A stretch of DNA of 64,000 bases, taken from assembly GCF_001428045.1 (NCBI RefSeq), contig NZ_LMSD01000002.1:62812-126811 (forward strand), read 5' to 3'. Below are positions 19,264-26,985 of the stretch, piece by piece. The notes beneath the pieces are model-generated. The model worked only from the letters and a program-made list of their open reading frames with translations, had not been told where the DNA came from and searched no databases. The translations under genes were made by a program, and so were the position numbers. Position 1 is the first letter of the stretch. Each line of letters opens with the position of its first letter. The DNA is from Paenibacillus sp. Soil750 (GTDB taxonomy: Bacteria; Bacillota; Bacilli; Paenibacillales; NBRC-103111).

Positions 19264-19273
19264 GAGCCAACAC

Positions 19274-20248
19274 CTACAGCTTTCTAGCTACGATCACAAC
19301 CCAATTCGAATCATAGTTTTTCTCTACGATCGTGAATTTAGCTGCAACCAGTGCTTTTTCTACATCCGCTTCTTTGTTCGTAATAATCCCTGAAGTTATG
19401 TAATAACCGCCTTGTTGCAACACCTCGTACACATCATCAACGAACATGACAATGACCTCAGCCAAAATATTCGCAACAACGAGCTGAACAGGAATGGAAA
19501 CACCTAATCCCGCATCCCCTTCGGACTCGCTTTCTTTAATTACGCCAAGAAGATCACTAAGTTTCACAGTGATTTGATCTTCGAGTTGGTTTTGCTTCGT
19601 ATTATCCAACGCACTAGTAACCGCAACGGGATCCAGATCCACAGCAAGTACATGCTTCGCACCAAGCTTAGCCGCTGCAATGGAAAGAATACCTGAGCCC
19701 GTTCCTACATCAATCACATCATCACCAGGCTGAAGAACTTTCTCCAACGTTTTCAAACAAAGTGAAGTTGTTGCATGCGTGCCTGTCCCGAACGCCATAC
19801 CTGGATCGAGCTCCAAGATCAATTCGCCTGGTGAAGCCGTATATTCTTCCCAAGTAGGTTTAATAGTCAAGCGATCGGATACACGAATTGGTTTGAAATA
19901 TGTTTTCCATGCATGCGCCCAGTCTTCATCATCGACTTCAACAACCTCAAACGTCGGGTTCCCCGTATCAATATCAAAATCCGCCAATTGTTCCACAGAA
20001 GCCTTCAAATTAGCCAGAATAGGCTCCATGTCAGTGCCGTGATAGAAGTAACCTTTGATGACTGCTCTACCTTCCGGGATATCGTTAAATGGCGTTTCGT
20101 ATAATTGGCCAAACGACGTATCTCTCTCTTTATTTAAGGTACCGGATTCTTCAATGGAAACACCTCCGGCTCCCAATTCATGAACAAAGTTGGTTATCAT
20201 TTCAATCGCTTCTTCTGTCGTATGTACAGTTAATTCTTGCCAAAGCAT
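19274..20248 (-). CDS. prmA: Ribosomal protein L11 methyltransferase
   Basis: PrmA trimethylates lysines of ribosomal protein L11. The 324-residue protein has an N-terminal substrate-binding domain and a SAM domain with VIDVGTGSGILSIAAAKLGA, AVDLDPVAV and LVVANILAEVI. The ATG is preceded by AGGAGG. A short insertion rich in Glu, Ser and Gly (around KESESEGDAG) lies before the VANILAE motif and makes it a little longer than usual. In Bacillus prmA (yqeT) follows dnaJ directly. Here about 6.7 kb of phosphate and ABC-transporter genes separates them, and prmA probably has its own promoter in 20249-20340 (a TACAAT-like -10 is visible). Confidence 0.95.
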   Translation of the reverse strand: MLWQELTVHTTEEAIEMITNFVHELGAGGVSIEESGTLNKERDTSFGQLYETPFNDIPEGRAVIKGYFYHGTDMEPILANLKASVEQLADFDIDTGNPTFEVVEVDDEDWAHAWKTYFKPIRVSDRLTIKPTWEEYTASPGELILELDPGMAFGTGTHATTSLCLKTLEKVLQPGDDVIDVGTGSGILSIAAAKLGAKHVLAVDLDPVAVTSALDNTKQNQLEDQITVKLSDLLGVIKESESEGDAGLGVSIPVQLVVANILAEVIVMFVDDVYEVLQQGGYYITSGIITNKEADVEKALVAAKFTIVEKNYDSNWVVIVARKL

Positions 20249-20359
20249 CGGTATTGCTCCTCCTGTCGGTTATTCCCTATGTAAAATGAACCTAATAGGT
20301 CTATTTTCACAAAGAGTATTGTACTACACTTCGCTTCTGGGGTAAAATGAAGTCATTCA

Positions 20360-20373
20360 TGTAAGCGCTTTTT
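20360..20373 (+). promoter_or_regulatory. Possible cre (CcpA) site upstream of the glycerophosphodiesterase gene
   Basis: TGTAAGCGCTTTTT matches the left half of the catabolite-responsive element consensus (TGTAAGCG) and most of the right half. It lies about 85 bases before the ATG. The C-terminal CA of the consensus is missing, so this is a candidate only. Confidence 0.35.
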
Positions 20374-20380
20374 TATTTTC

Positions 20381-20397
20381 TTAACACAGTTCTAACA
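20381..20397 (+). promoter_or_regulatory. Possible Pho box upstream of the glycerophosphodiesterase gene
   Basis: TTAACA at 20381-20386 and CTAACA at 20392-20397 are spaced exactly 11 bases apart, as in the direct repeats bound by PhoP in Bacillus. Only two good hexamers are visible. The second overlaps a palindrome TAACAC-TTAG-GTGTTA at 20393-20408, which could instead be an operator for another regulator. In Bacillus subtilis the equivalent secreted enzyme GlpQ belongs to the Pho regulon. Confidence 0.4.
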
Positions 20398-20456
20398 CTT
20401 AGGTGTTACATTGAATTTGTCATCATCATTATGTATCGTAAGAACGGAGACATCTT

Positions 20457-21263
20457 ATGCGCAAAACACTCATGGTTCTTCCCATTTTCCTTGCAATGGC
20501 ACTCATCGCACCACTGACTACCAAAACCATGATGGCTGATAATTATAGTCAAGTTACTGCACATCGCGGAAGTTCAGGAAATACACCTGAGAATACACTA
20601 GCTGCATTTCAACAAGCCATTACTGATCACGCAGGGTACGCAGAGTTAGATGTGCAAGAAACCGCTGATGGTGTCGTCATGCTCATGCATGACAATAGTG
20701 TGTATAGGACAACCGGTATCAACAAAAACATGTGGGATGTCACCTCAACTGAACTCAAACAAGCAAGTGCAGGAAATTGGTATCATAAGGATTACAAAGA
20801 TGAGCATGTCCCTACGCTGGATGAAGTTATTTCTCTCGTCAAAGGTCATATGAAGCTGAATATCGAGTTGAAAAATAATGGCCATGTAGTGGAGCTTGCA
20901 CAAAAAACAGTGGACATCATCCAATCGCATAATTTTGTTAAAGAATGTACGGTGACCTCTTTCGATGCGGATCTTTTGCATAAAGTAAAATCACTTAACG
21001 CCTCCATAAAGACTGGCCTCATCGTTGGTCAAAACACAGAAAATCTCGATGAACTAATGAAAAGTTCTGATTATGAAGTCATTTCTGCGGCCTACCCTCT
21101 TGTGAATGAATCTTTCATGAGACTCGCCGAGAATCGCCATAAAGAAGTTTATGTTTGGACTGTTAATGATACACGGATGATGCGACGCATGTTGGCACTT
21201 GGTGTGACTAGCATTATTACGAATAATCCGGATAAGCTCGTCAAATTGATGAGCGTTGAATAA
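20457..21263 (+). CDS. Secreted glycerophosphodiester phosphodiesterase
   Basis: This enzyme hydrolyses glycerophosphodiesters, and possibly teichoic-acid fragments, to glycerol-3-phosphate. The 268-residue protein begins with a signal peptide (MRKTLMVLPIFLAMALIAPL). The GDPD domain has TAHRGSSGNTPENTLAAF with the catalytic HR and the metal Glu, AELDVQETADG, VVMLMHDNSV with the second catalytic His, and a late VYVWTVND. Length and order match the GlpQ/UgpQ family. It faces away from prmA and ends at a bidirectional terminator. Candidate cre and Pho elements lie upstream, suggesting control by carbon and phosphate supply. Confidence 0.92.
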   Translation: MRKTLMVLPIFLAMALIAPLTTKTMMADNYSQVTAHRGSSGNTPENTLAAFQQAITDHAGYAELDVQETADGVVMLMHDNSVYRTTGINKNMWDVTSTELKQASAGNWYHKDYKDEHVPTLDEVISLVKGHMKLNIELKNNGHVVELAQKTVDIIQSHNFVKECTVTSFDADLLHKVKSLNASIKTGLIVGQNTENLDELMKSSDYEVISAAYPLVNESFMRLAENRHKEVYVWTVNDTRMMRRMLALGVTSIITNNPDKLVKLMSVE

Positions 21264-21284
21264 TTTTCCACTATCTCCACAGTT

Positions 21285-21346
21285 AAAAAGCACCTGTCCC
21301 GTCGGCCCCGAAACTTGAGGTCCAATGGAACAGGTGCTTCTTGTTT
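21285..21346. terminator. Bidirectional terminator between the GDPD gene and the convergent small operon
   Basis: AAGCACCTG at 21288-21296 pairs with CAGGTGCTT at 21331-21339. The plus strand continues TTGTTT and the minus strand continues CTTTTT, so it can end both converging transcripts. Confidence 0.75.
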
Positions 21347-21620
21347 AAACCGAGCCCCCCGCTGTTTCAATCACACGGATTGCCTGTTCATAACACTGCT
21401 CATCAATGACTGCTGCCAATACAATATCAAGTCCTACCGCATCGATCTCATGATCTTGACTAATCATACTGTCTGCCATCGACGTCTCAAATCCACTGCC
21501 GATATCATTTGTGAAGCGGTCAACCTGCACATCTACAGCGCGCAAGGCCTTCAATTTAGAAGCAACACCTTCCGCTTGTTCGGGAGAATGAAAATAGGCA
21601 AGAATCCCTCTTTCCGCCAT
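21345..21620 (-). CDS. Small hypothetical protein coupled to a YfhD-like gene
   Basis: I do not recognise a family. The 91-residue product begins MAERGILAYFHSPEQAEGVA and contains LKALRAVDVQVDRF and DIVLAAVIDEQCYEQAIRVI. The alternating pattern and lack of signal peptide suggest a small soluble alpha/beta protein. The Y-F-x-x-x-E-x-A-E opening resembles small stress-protein folds in which a residue string measures paired copies, but that is a guess. Its ATG overlaps the TAA of the upstream small gene (TAATG), so translation is coupled. Confidence 0.65.
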   Translation of the reverse strand: MAERGILAYFHSPEQAEGVASKLKALRAVDVQVDRFTNDIGSGFETSMADSMISQDHEIDAVGLDIVLAAVIDEQCYEQAIRVIETAGGSV

Positions 21621-21769
21621 TACTGATCTTCCTGACGATCATCCGCCGCTTGTGCGCGCTCAGCAGCTTCGAAATCGTCTTTATCCGCTACTTCCGCTGA
21701 AAATTCTACATCCTCTTGCTTAGCAACGGGTAGATTGCTTTGTCCTTGATTGTTGTTTTTCTGATTCAT
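21620..21769 (-). CDS. YfhD-like small hydrophilic protein
   Basis: A 49-codon frame starts at the ATG at 21769 with GGAGG 9 bases upstream and ends in TAA overlapping the next start. The product is very acidic and hydrophilic. It ends with DVEFSAEVADKDDFEAAERA followed by QAADDRQEDQ. That pattern (DVEFSxExAD..D.EAxERAxAAD) matches my memory of the YfhD family of short proteins in spore-forming bacilli. The role is unknown. The strong ribosome site and the stop/start overlap with the next gene support it as real. Confidence 0.7.
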   Translation of the reverse strand: MNQKNNNQGQSNLPVAKQEDVEFSAEVADKDDFEAAERAQAADDRQEDQ

Positions 21770-21864
21770 GTTGTCATGCCTCCAATATATTCCTAATTTC
21801 TTTCATGATAGCCCCATATATCATTTGCGAACGGGCATCGTTTTATGCAAAAGCCAGATCACGT

Positions 21865-22662
21865 TTATTCTTTTATTTTCTCAAAAGAAGCATCATATAG
21901 GCGAAACATCGTTTTGTAACCCGACTCATCAAGCTTAATGCCAACATCAAGCCTTCCTGTGAGTTGCAAAGGGCCGGAGGTATACCTGAGTTTCATTGAA
22001 TCAGGCACGTATACAATCATGATCTTATTCCAGTATGTTTCATCGCCATTATCAAATGGACACTCGGCACCAGGCTTAGGAATCAGTAGAAACCAATGTT
22101 TATCAAAGGATAACACCTCTCCCATAAAGCCTTTGATCTGTACGGTTTTTCCATTCAAATCCCAAAACTTATTAGATGGTGTATCTTGTTTATCTGAATC
22201 GAAAAACTCATCCCATTTCAGTTCGTTTGACAATTGCTGTTGTTTCGCTGGTAACGCTGTGATAGGCTCTGGAGGCTTAGATGTTACCACTCCAGTGCTC
22301 GAATTACCACTTTCTATCTGAGCCCGTGGGGAAGGCGTTGGAACTATGGAAGGGGCAGCATTGGAGGATGCAGATGCAGTCACACTTTGAACAGCAGCGC
22401 TTGGGCTTGGAGTCACTATGGGGGTTACAATGGGAGTTGCAGCAGGTGTTGCGCCAGGCATTTCTGTAGGCCCTGCGGTAGGTGTCTCCTTAGAGGAGAC
22501 ACTACTGTTCGGTATCGGAGATGCAACAGACTCCACATTCGACACGATACTTCCGAAGGATTGCCCTCTGAGCTCTGTCTGCTTTTGACCACAACCCGAA
22601 AGGATAACGAACAAGGCAAACAAGCTTAGCCCAGTGATTCTATGTTTATTTTTCATCCTCAT
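21865..22662 (-). CDS. Lipoprotein with DUF3299-like C-terminal domain
   Basis: A type II signal peptide ends in the lipobox LSGC near residue 24. A long linker rich in Pro, Thr and Ser (about residues 45-130) follows. The C-terminal 110 residues contain FWDLNGKTVQIKGFMGEVLS, LLIPKPGAECPF and VYVPDSMKLRYTSGPLQLTG. This resembles DUF3299, a periplasmic domain often encoded beside LolCDE/MacB-like ABC genes. The gene is the last of three in an ABC operon, 6 bases after the permease. A role as the extracytoplasmic partner of that transporter is an inference. Confidence 0.7.
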   Translation of the reverse strand: MRMKNKHRITGLSLFALFVILSGCGQKQTELRGQSFGSIVSNVESVASPIPNSSVSSKETPTAGPTEMPGATPAATPIVTPIVTPSPSAAVQSVTASASSNAAPSIVPTPSPRAQIESGNSSTGVVTSKPPEPITALPAKQQQLSNELKWDEFFDSDKQDTPSNKFWDLNGKTVQIKGFMGEVLSFDKHWFLLIPKPGAECPFDNGDETYWNKIMIVYVPDSMKLRYTSGPLQLTGRLDVGIKLDESGYKTMFRLYDASFEKIKE

Positions 22663-22668
22663 GTCACC

Positions 22669-23871
22669 TCAAGAACGGAATAATTGCAATGGATCCACAC
22701 GATAAGCTTGAATTGCTGGGCCTATGGACGCGACAATCGCGATCAACAAGGTAACTACAACTAGTAAGGATTCCCCTGGCACGAAAGCTCCCGCCTGTAT
22801 TTGTAGTCCTGTATTTGCAAAGACGGCATCACCGCTCACATATCCTCCGATATGTCCAGCAGCAAGCCCAAGTGTTAAGCCGATCAATGTTAAAACAACA
22901 CCCTCACCAATAAGCGAAAGCCAGATGAAATACTTTGATTTCCCGATGAGTCGTAACAGTGCGACGTCTCTCTTGCGTTCATGTACCGCAGCAGTCAGAG
23001 ACAGTAGAATAGATCCCGCCGCTAACAGAATGCATATCATCGTCACGAACTTCACCGCTTGTGTCCCTTGATCTACAACATTTACAACATCGGCAATCGC
23101 CTTGCTTGTATAGACAGCCTGCACATTGTTGTATTGTGCGAATACCGTTTTGATTGACTGGGCTCCTAGCAGTGATTTCGGTTTAACGACAATCGCAGTA
23201 ATCTCTTTAGCCGAATTTGGCTGACTTTCGTGAACAGCCCACGCATAGTCCAATGTAGTGAAAACAGCTCGATCATCCGATGTATGGAATGGTGGCAATA
23301 TCCCCACCACCGTATAGGTGAATGCATGATTATGCTCTTCTTCCTCTCCATCTTCTTCCTCCAAACCTTGTATAAGCCCATGTGCACCTGCGAAAGTGTC
23401 TCCTACATGAAGACCCAAAGAGCTAGCCACATAGGAACCAACAATGGTTTCTCCTAGCGCACCGTACAACTTACCTTGCGCCATTTGTTTCGCTGCACCA
23501 TAACGAGTTAAGAAATAACCGGGTTCCATGCCGACAATCGGAAAACCATTATAATTATCCCCCGTGGTCATGGCATAGGCGGACTCGACGAATTCATTTT
23601 TGCGAACATCTTCTAAAACCGTAATCGGAACATTGCCCGTCGGCGCACCAATATGGTAGTAGGTATTAAGTGCAAGCTGAGAAGCGCTGCCTTTCGCGCC
23701 AATCGTGACTTCGAAGGGGCCATAGCCTTTTTCAGCACCTTGCTCCACACCTTGGCTGCATAACAGTAGAAATACAACAAGTGCTGCTGTAATTGCCACA
23801 GAGCTTATGGTCAAGAGTGACAAAGTTTTGCGATGCCAGATGTGACTCCAAAGTAAGGAAATTACTTTCAT
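22669..23871 (-). CDS. FtsX/MacB-type ABC transporter permease
   Basis: The 400-residue protein has the MacB_PCD-FtsX layout: one N-terminal helix (LSLLTISSVAITAALVVFLL), a large extracytoplasmic domain, then three C-terminal helices ending with a GPAIQAYRVDPLQLFRS tail. The external domain carries an acidic/histidine stretch, EEEDGEEEEHNHAF, near residue 175 that could bind a divalent metal. The ATG overlaps the stop of the ATPase gene (ATGA). Such permeases usually drive extrusion or lipoprotein/efflux coupling rather than import; the substrate here is unknown. Confidence 0.88.
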   Translation of the reverse strand: MKVISLLWSHIWHRKTLSLLTISSVAITAALVVFLLLCSQGVEQGAEKGYGPFEVTIGAKGSASQLALNTYYHIGAPTGNVPITVLEDVRKNEFVESAYAMTTGDNYNGFPIVGMEPGYFLTRYGAAKQMAQGKLYGALGETIVGSYVASSLGLHVGDTFAGAHGLIQGLEEEDGEEEEHNHAFTYTVVGILPPFHTSDDRAVFTTLDYAWAVHESQPNSAKEITAIVVKPKSLLGAQSIKTVFAQYNNVQAVYTSKAIADVVNVVDQGTQAVKFVTMICILLAAGSILLSLTAAVHERKRDVALLRLIGKSKYFIWLSLIGEGVVLTLIGLTLGLAAGHIGGYVSGDAVFANTGLQIQAGAFVPGESLLVVVTLLIAIVASIGPAIQAYRVDPLQLFRS

Positions 23872-24545
23872 ACGGAAACACTCCTAAGTAGTTCGTTCAG
23901 CTCATGCATATACACACGTTTGGGGAACATGTCTGCAATATGCCGATCATGTGTGACTGTCAGTAAAGTCAATTCCTCATCTCTGCAAATATCAAGCAGC
24001 AACGTCATCATTTCACTCGCTGTGTCCCAGTCCAAACTTCCCGTAGGTTCATCCGCTAATAGCAAGGGAGGCTTGGTGATTAATGCCCGAACGATGGCGG
24101 CTCTTTGCTGTTGACCCCGAGATAATTGAGAAGGTAGATGATGCCCCCGATCCTGCAAGCCCACACGCTCCAACCAATCGTCGAGCTTTTTCTTTCTTTC
24201 CTGCTTCGTCCCAGTGCGCGGAATGATTAGTTCAATATTTTGCCTAACAGTTAACGAAGCTATCAGATGAAAATCCTGAAAAATATAACCGATATTCTCC
24301 GCGCGGAAGCGATCTCGTTTACTTTCGGTGAGGAGATGAACGGGGCGTCCAGCCACCCAAACCTCTCCCTGATCAGCTGTTATGACCCCGCTAAGCAGAT
24401 GTAAAAGCGTGCTTTTTCCACAGCCACTTGCTCCCATCAGTGCAATTCTTTCACCTTTTTGAATATGCCAATGGGTCACCTGTAAAATAGATAATCTTTG
24501 ACCATGCAGTTCGAAAGATTTCGATATTCCTTGTAGACTAATCAT
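23868..24545 (-). CDS. ABC transporter ATP-binding protein (LolD/MacB type)
   Basis: This 225-residue ATPase has Walker A MGASGCGKSTLLHLLSG, a Q-loop in YIFQDFHLI, the signature LSRGQQQRAAIVRAL and Walker B LLLADEPTGSLD followed by the H-loop VTHD. Note SRGQQ in place of the common SGGQQ. I chose the ATG at 24545 (MISLQGISKSF) because GAGGG lies 7 bases upstream. The frame is open for 26 more codons, but these overlap the terminator hairpin after phoA. It is translationally coupled to the permease. Confidence 0.92.
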   Translation of the reverse strand: MISLQGISKSFELHGQRLSILQVTHWHIQKGERIALMGASGCGKSTLLHLLSGVITADQGEVWVAGRPVHLLTESKRDRFRAENIGYIFQDFHLIASLTVRQNIELIIPRTGTKQERKKKLDDWLERVGLQDRGHHLPSQLSRGQQQRAAIVRALITKPPLLLADEPTGSLDWDTASEMMTLLLDICRDEELTLLTVTHDRHIADMFPKRVYMHELNELLRSVSV

Positions 24546-24572
24546 CTGTAGGCCCTCGCTTCCATTCGACTC

Positions 24573-24612
24573 CAAAAGAAAAGAGGACACAGGGAAGGAG
24601 CTCCCCATGTCC
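24573..24612 (-). terminator. Imperfect terminator between phoA and the ABC operon
   Basis: Read on the minus strand, GGACA-TG-GGG pairs with CCC-TG-TGTCC around an AGCTCCTT loop (arms within 24585-24612) and is followed by TCTTTTCTTTT. The internal mismatch makes it moderate, so part of the phoA transcript may read into the ABC genes. Confidence 0.5.
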
Positions 24613-24626
24613 GTCTGCTCCACTGT

Positions 24627-26357
24627 TTAATTTTTCACAATACGCTCATTAAAGGAATCCCATGTGTACGTTTTTCCAGTCAGTTGATTAAAAGCTTCTA
24701 GTGGCAAATACAACTTGCCGTTATCCACATTACCAACCCATGCGCTTGCAGTACCATTTACTGTGATCGCACCAGATGAGACTAGAACGGAAACCTTTTG
24801 ACTATCCTTTGTAAAAGTAACTGTACCCGTCGCTTCATCCCATGCTACTTGAATTCCGAGGGATTCTGCTAATGATCTTGCCGTAAACAAAGTTTTGGAG
24901 TCACGTGTTACTTTGAACATCGGGTACAGATATTTATCTTGAAGCTCTTTCGTTGCAGCTGCTAAATCAGCGCCAATCACTTTCGCACCGCTTTTAGCAA
25001 TATCCGTGTTATCTACATCACCTTTGACAAGATCAGCTATCGGACCATAAGCCCAAACACCAACATCAACCCCTGTATGACCATGTCCTGTCCAGCCTAC
25101 AGCAAGACGCTTCGACACGACTGCATTATAACCGCCACCACGACCGTAGGATGAGCCGTCACCGTTCAGAATCAATTGTACTTCCTCATCAGAAAGATCC
25201 GTGAAGCCAATGTTGTCTGCTACGATTTTGCGGATATCATCTGCGGTTTGAGCTTTTTTCAAGATGCCATCGATATACTCATACGAGTGCTTCTGTTTGT
25301 TAAACAAATCAACATTCAATTCATATACATTGTCTCTTGCAAGAGACAAACCGCCTGTTTCATGATCTGCTGATACGACAACGGATGTATTACCATCTTT
25401 TTTAGCAAAATCCACTAGCGTTTTGAATGTCGCATCCAACTCTAGCATCTCTTGAATATTCGCAGGAAGATCGTTCGCATGACCCGCGTGGTCAATACGA
25501 CCTTGCTCAACTAACAAGACGAAGCCATTTTTATTTTGGGATAAAATATCAAGTGCTTTTTGCGATAATTGTGGTAACGACGGCACCGTATCCGTACGGT
25601 CAAGTACATAAGGAATTTCGGCATCTGCGAAAAGTCCAAGCGCCTTGCCCGCGGTTACAGGGATAGCATCTAAGCCTTTTTTATCAAAAGCCGTTTGGTA
25701 GCCCTTTGCTTGAAAATCAGGAATGATATTTTTGTCAGTACGCTTACCTTTGTCCTCTTTCGTCGTGAAGTTAACTTTCCCCCCGCCGAAGATAACATCA
25801 ACACCACTGTTCAAATATTGCGAAGCAATCGCATTCTGGTTGCTGCGTTGGCGAACATGTGACGCCCATACAGCAGGAGTTGCCCCAGTAATATTATCAG
25901 TTGATACTAAACCAGTTGCTTTGCCTTGCTTCATCGCTGCTTCAATAACAGAAGCATACGGCTTAGCTACATCCCCATTGGATACACTGATCGCATTGTT
26001 GTATGTTTTATTGCCTGTTGAAAAAGCAGTAGCCGCTGCAGCTGAATCCGTAATCGCACCTGACTCTGTTGTGTAAGGACTTGATTGTGAATATGTAGTC
26101 GCTTTCCCCACATAATAGCCGCCATCCAATTCCAGACGGTCTTTACCCAGGAATTTCTTCGCGTAGTAACGAGCAGCTGTCACTTCAGCTGGCCCCATCC
26201 CATCGCCGATGAGTACGATCAAATTTTTAGAAGGAACTGATGACGGAGCTGTTGATGGTGTTACTGAATCTGCAGCGGATACTGTGCCTGCTAAACTTAG
26301 AGTTAATAAGGAAACTGCCATTCCTGAACCCATTAATTGCTTTAACCCTTTTTTCAA
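24627..26357 (-). CDS. phoA: Secreted alkaline phosphatase with C-terminal stalk-type domain
   Basis: The enzyme releases phosphate from external phosphomonoesters using two zinc and one magnesium ion. A signal peptide (KGLKQLMGSGMAVSLLTLSL, ending near TVSAADS) precedes the catalytic domain. That domain has LIGDGMGPAEVTAARY (metal Asp), the nucleophile region AITDSAAAATAFSTGNK, LLVEQGRIDHAGHAND, SADHETGG and the late GHGHTGVDVGVW. Residues of about 495-576 form a copper-amine-oxidase-N-like (stalk) domain, RSLAESLGIQVAWDE to YLPLEAFNQLTGKTYTWDS, probably for cell-wall attachment. The start is TTG at 26357, 7 bases after GGAGGG. A TTG five codons earlier would lie on the ribosome site itself. 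A Pho-box-like array lies upstream. Confidence 0.93.
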   Translation of the reverse strand: MKKGLKQLMGSGMAVSLLTLSLAGTVSAADSVTPSTAPSSVPSKNLIVLIGDGMGPAEVTAARYYAKKFLGKDRLELDGGYYVGKATTYSQSSPYTTESGAITDSAAAATAFSTGNKTYNNAISVSNGDVAKPYASVIEAAMKQGKATGLVSTDNITGATPAVWASHVRQRSNQNAIASQYLNSGVDVIFGGGKVNFTTKEDKGKRTDKNIIPDFQAKGYQTAFDKKGLDAIPVTAGKALGLFADAEIPYVLDRTDTVPSLPQLSQKALDILSQNKNGFVLLVEQGRIDHAGHANDLPANIQEMLELDATFKTLVDFAKKDGNTSVVVSADHETGGLSLARDNVYELNVDLFNKQKHSYEYIDGILKKAQTADDIRKIVADNIGFTDLSDEEVQLILNGDGSSYGRGGGYNAVVSKRLAVGWTGHGHTGVDVGVWAYGPIADLVKGDVDNTDIAKSGAKVIGADLAAATKELQDKYLYPMFKVTRDSKTLFTARSLAESLGIQVAWDEATGTVTFTKDSQKVSVLVSSGAITVNGTASAWVGNVDNGKLYLPLEAFNQLTGKTYTWDSFNERIVKN

Positions 26358-26418
26358 ATGTCTTCCCTCCAAAAATAGTATTTCACCTTCCTAGCATAAG
26401 GCTCGTAGATTCGGAGAA

Positions 26419-26464
26419 CGTCAAAATCATATGAAGGTATTGTAAATTTGATAGGATTTGTTAA
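26419..26464 (-). promoter_or_regulatory. Pho-box-like direct repeats upstream of phoA
   Basis: On the minus strand TTTACA (26446-26441), TTCATA (26435-26430) and TTGACG (26424-26419) recur at exactly 11-base intervals. Another perfect hexamer TTAACA lies at 26464-26459. The first two match the Bacillus PhoP hexamer TT[ACT]A[CT]A fully and the third 4 of 6. A TATGCT -10-like element follows about 20 bases downstream, some 40 bases before the phoA start. Position and gene function fit PhoP-activated transcription. Confidence 0.65.
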
Positions 26465-26537
26465 GAGATGATCAATGGGTGCGAGAAGATGAACTTTCAT
26501 TAGGTGACATCTGGGGCTACTAGCGTTTCAACTATCA

Positions 26538-26790
26538 TGATTTTAAACAAAATAGTGTCTTCAATGTCTCAGGTTCCTCAATAATCGATTGCATCCCCTA
26601 ACGGACACAGCGAACGCTAATTCGCTTAAAAATCACCTTTTCTATGGCTAACGGACACTATTGCAGCTATTTCGGTAAAATTTCCACATATAAGCTGATT
26701 TACACCCCAATAGTGACTTCTGTGTCCGTTAGCGCTCCAATTCCCCTGATTTTAAACAAATAGCGTCTGCCATGTCCGTTAGGCGGTGCT
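26538..26790. repeat. Nested palindromic intergenic repeat built on CTAACGGACA
   Basis: Between phoA and dnaJ there is a stretch of over 400 bases with no gene. It holds four copies of CTAACGGACA: two direct at 26598-26607 and 26648-26657, two inverted at 26723-26732 and 26773-26782. The inner pair is extended into a long hairpin because CACTATTG (26656-26663) pairs with CAATAGTG (26708-26715) and CAGCT with AGCTG. A phrase GATTTTAAACAAA(A)TAG[TC]GTCT occurs twice, near 26541 and 26749. This looks like a degenerate REP- or MITE-like element or several nested copies. Confidence 0.65.
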
Positions 26791-26909
26791 GCTGCTGGGT
26801 GCTACGTGTCTTCTGATTGGTTTCTAGTCAAGAGGGGTTCGGGTTCGGGTAGAAATCGCGAAGAAGTTTGCATTGGATATACATCCACTGAATGGATAGA
26901 AATTCACTT

Positions 26910-26976
26910 CAAAGCAAAAAGCACCTCAAACGTGTGAATACACAGATTAAATCTGTCATCCACACACTCGAGGTGC
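26910..26976 (-). terminator. Terminator of the hrcA-dnaJ operon
   Basis: GAGGTGC (26970-26976) pairs with GCACCTC (26921-26927). The arms continue through CACACA/TGTG and enclose an inner ACAGATTTAATCTGT hairpin. On the minus strand a TTTTTGCTTTG tract follows. It lies just past the dnaJ stop. Confidence 0.8.
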
Positions 26977-26985
26977 CTTAGTCAT

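Noticed and set aside
24546-24623. N-terminal extension of the ABC ATPase to 24623
   Set aside because: It overlaps the phoA terminator hairpin and precedes a good ribosome site for the shorter form.
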